A stretch of DNA of 14,343 nt, from the NCBI GenBank assembly GCA_905214305.1, contig CAJMLK010000070.1, positions 1 through 14,343 on the forward strand. The letters are read 5' to 3'. This DNA is from an uncultured bacterium. Lineage in GTDB: Bacteria; Desulfobacterota; Desulfovibrionia; Desulfovibrionales; Desulfovibrionaceae. This document shows positions 14,210-14,343 of this stretch, piece after piece. Numbering within the stretch: the first letter of the stretch is position 1; each line of letters begins with the position of its first letter. The position numbers and the translations under genes were made by a program. The notes under the pieces were generated by a model. The model saw nothing but the letters and a program-made list of their open reading frames with translations, was not told the origin of the DNA and searched no databases.

Positions 14210-14343
14210 TTAACGGCCGATGAGCTGCATAGCCATCTGGGGCATGCTGTTGGCCTGCGAAAGCATGGCAACAGCGGACTGGGTGAGGATCTGGTTGCGT
14301 ACGAACGCCGTCATTTCCGTGGCCACGTCCACGTCTGAAATGC
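14210..14343 (-). CDS. Flagellin, C-terminal end (partial)
   Basis: The last 43 codons of a minus-strand gene running off the right edge translate to ISDVDVATEMTAFVRNQ followed by ILTQSAVAMLSQANSM and PQMAMQLIGR, then TAA. This is the conserved D0 helix at the C-terminus of bacterial flagellins, which packs in the core of the filament. It is too short to appear as a long open frame. Whether the gene is fliC, flaA or flaB-like cannot be told from this part. Confidence 0.93.
   Translation of the reverse strand, partial: ISDVDVATEMTAFVRNQILTQSAVAMLSQANSMPQMAMQLIGR

Overview
This window looks like chromosomal DNA of a sulfate-reducing Desulfovibrio-type bacterium (Desulfobacterota). The main evidence is a recognisable dsrD at the left edge, the small partner of dissimilatory sulfite reductase, together with Desulfovibrio-like versions of housekeeping genes and a flagellin ending in the typical NSMPQMAMQLIGR tail. 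Most of the sequence is moderately GC-rich and densely coding. The organism call is inference from gene content; no rRNA or tRNA is present to confirm it.

Layout. (1) 1-1140, plus strand: dsrD with a terminator, a perfect 36-base palindrome, then a lone AMMECR1-family gene (amrA). (2) 1155-2159, plus strand: a promoter, an FMN riboswitch and a stand-alone ribB. (3) 2160-2537: a 150-base repeat element and a long palindromic terminator between convergent genes. (4) 2538-6273, minus strand: an operon aroC, small helix-hairpin-helix gene, recD2, joined by two ATGA start/stop overlaps behind a good sigma-70-like promoter. (5) 6274-6605: a gene-free gap with tandem repeats and stem-loops. (6) 6606-8733, minus strand: panC-metK behind a promoter with exact 17-base spacing. 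(7) 8734-10330: an accessory-looking stretch with a GC-rich hairpin-forming block, one orphan papain-like cysteine peptidase-like gene, a second copy of the 150-base repeat, about 480 bases with no gene, and a degenerate repeat remnant. (8) 10326-12575, minus strand: a PAS-PAS-GGDEF-EAL protein with a broken GGDEF motif and an intact EAL domain. (9) 12713-14041, plus strand: rimO, divergent from the previous gene, then a bidirectional terminator and the 3' end of a flagellin gene on the minus strand.

How the genes relate. Most are core functions: sulfite reduction (dsrD), riboflavin (ribB), shikimate end product (aroC), pantothenate (panC), S-adenosylmethionine (metK) and ribosome modification (rimO, which itself consumes SAM). 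The EAL protein and flagellin are plausibly linked through c-di-GMP control of motility, but the window shows only proximity.

The least ordinary features are the near-identical multi-hairpin repeat (two full copies plus a remnant), the fact that its TAGAGCAG edge supplies the stop codon of two different genes, and the isolated cysteine peptidase-like gene beside the structured non-coding block. I did not find a CRISPR array, prophage, transposase or clear defence island.
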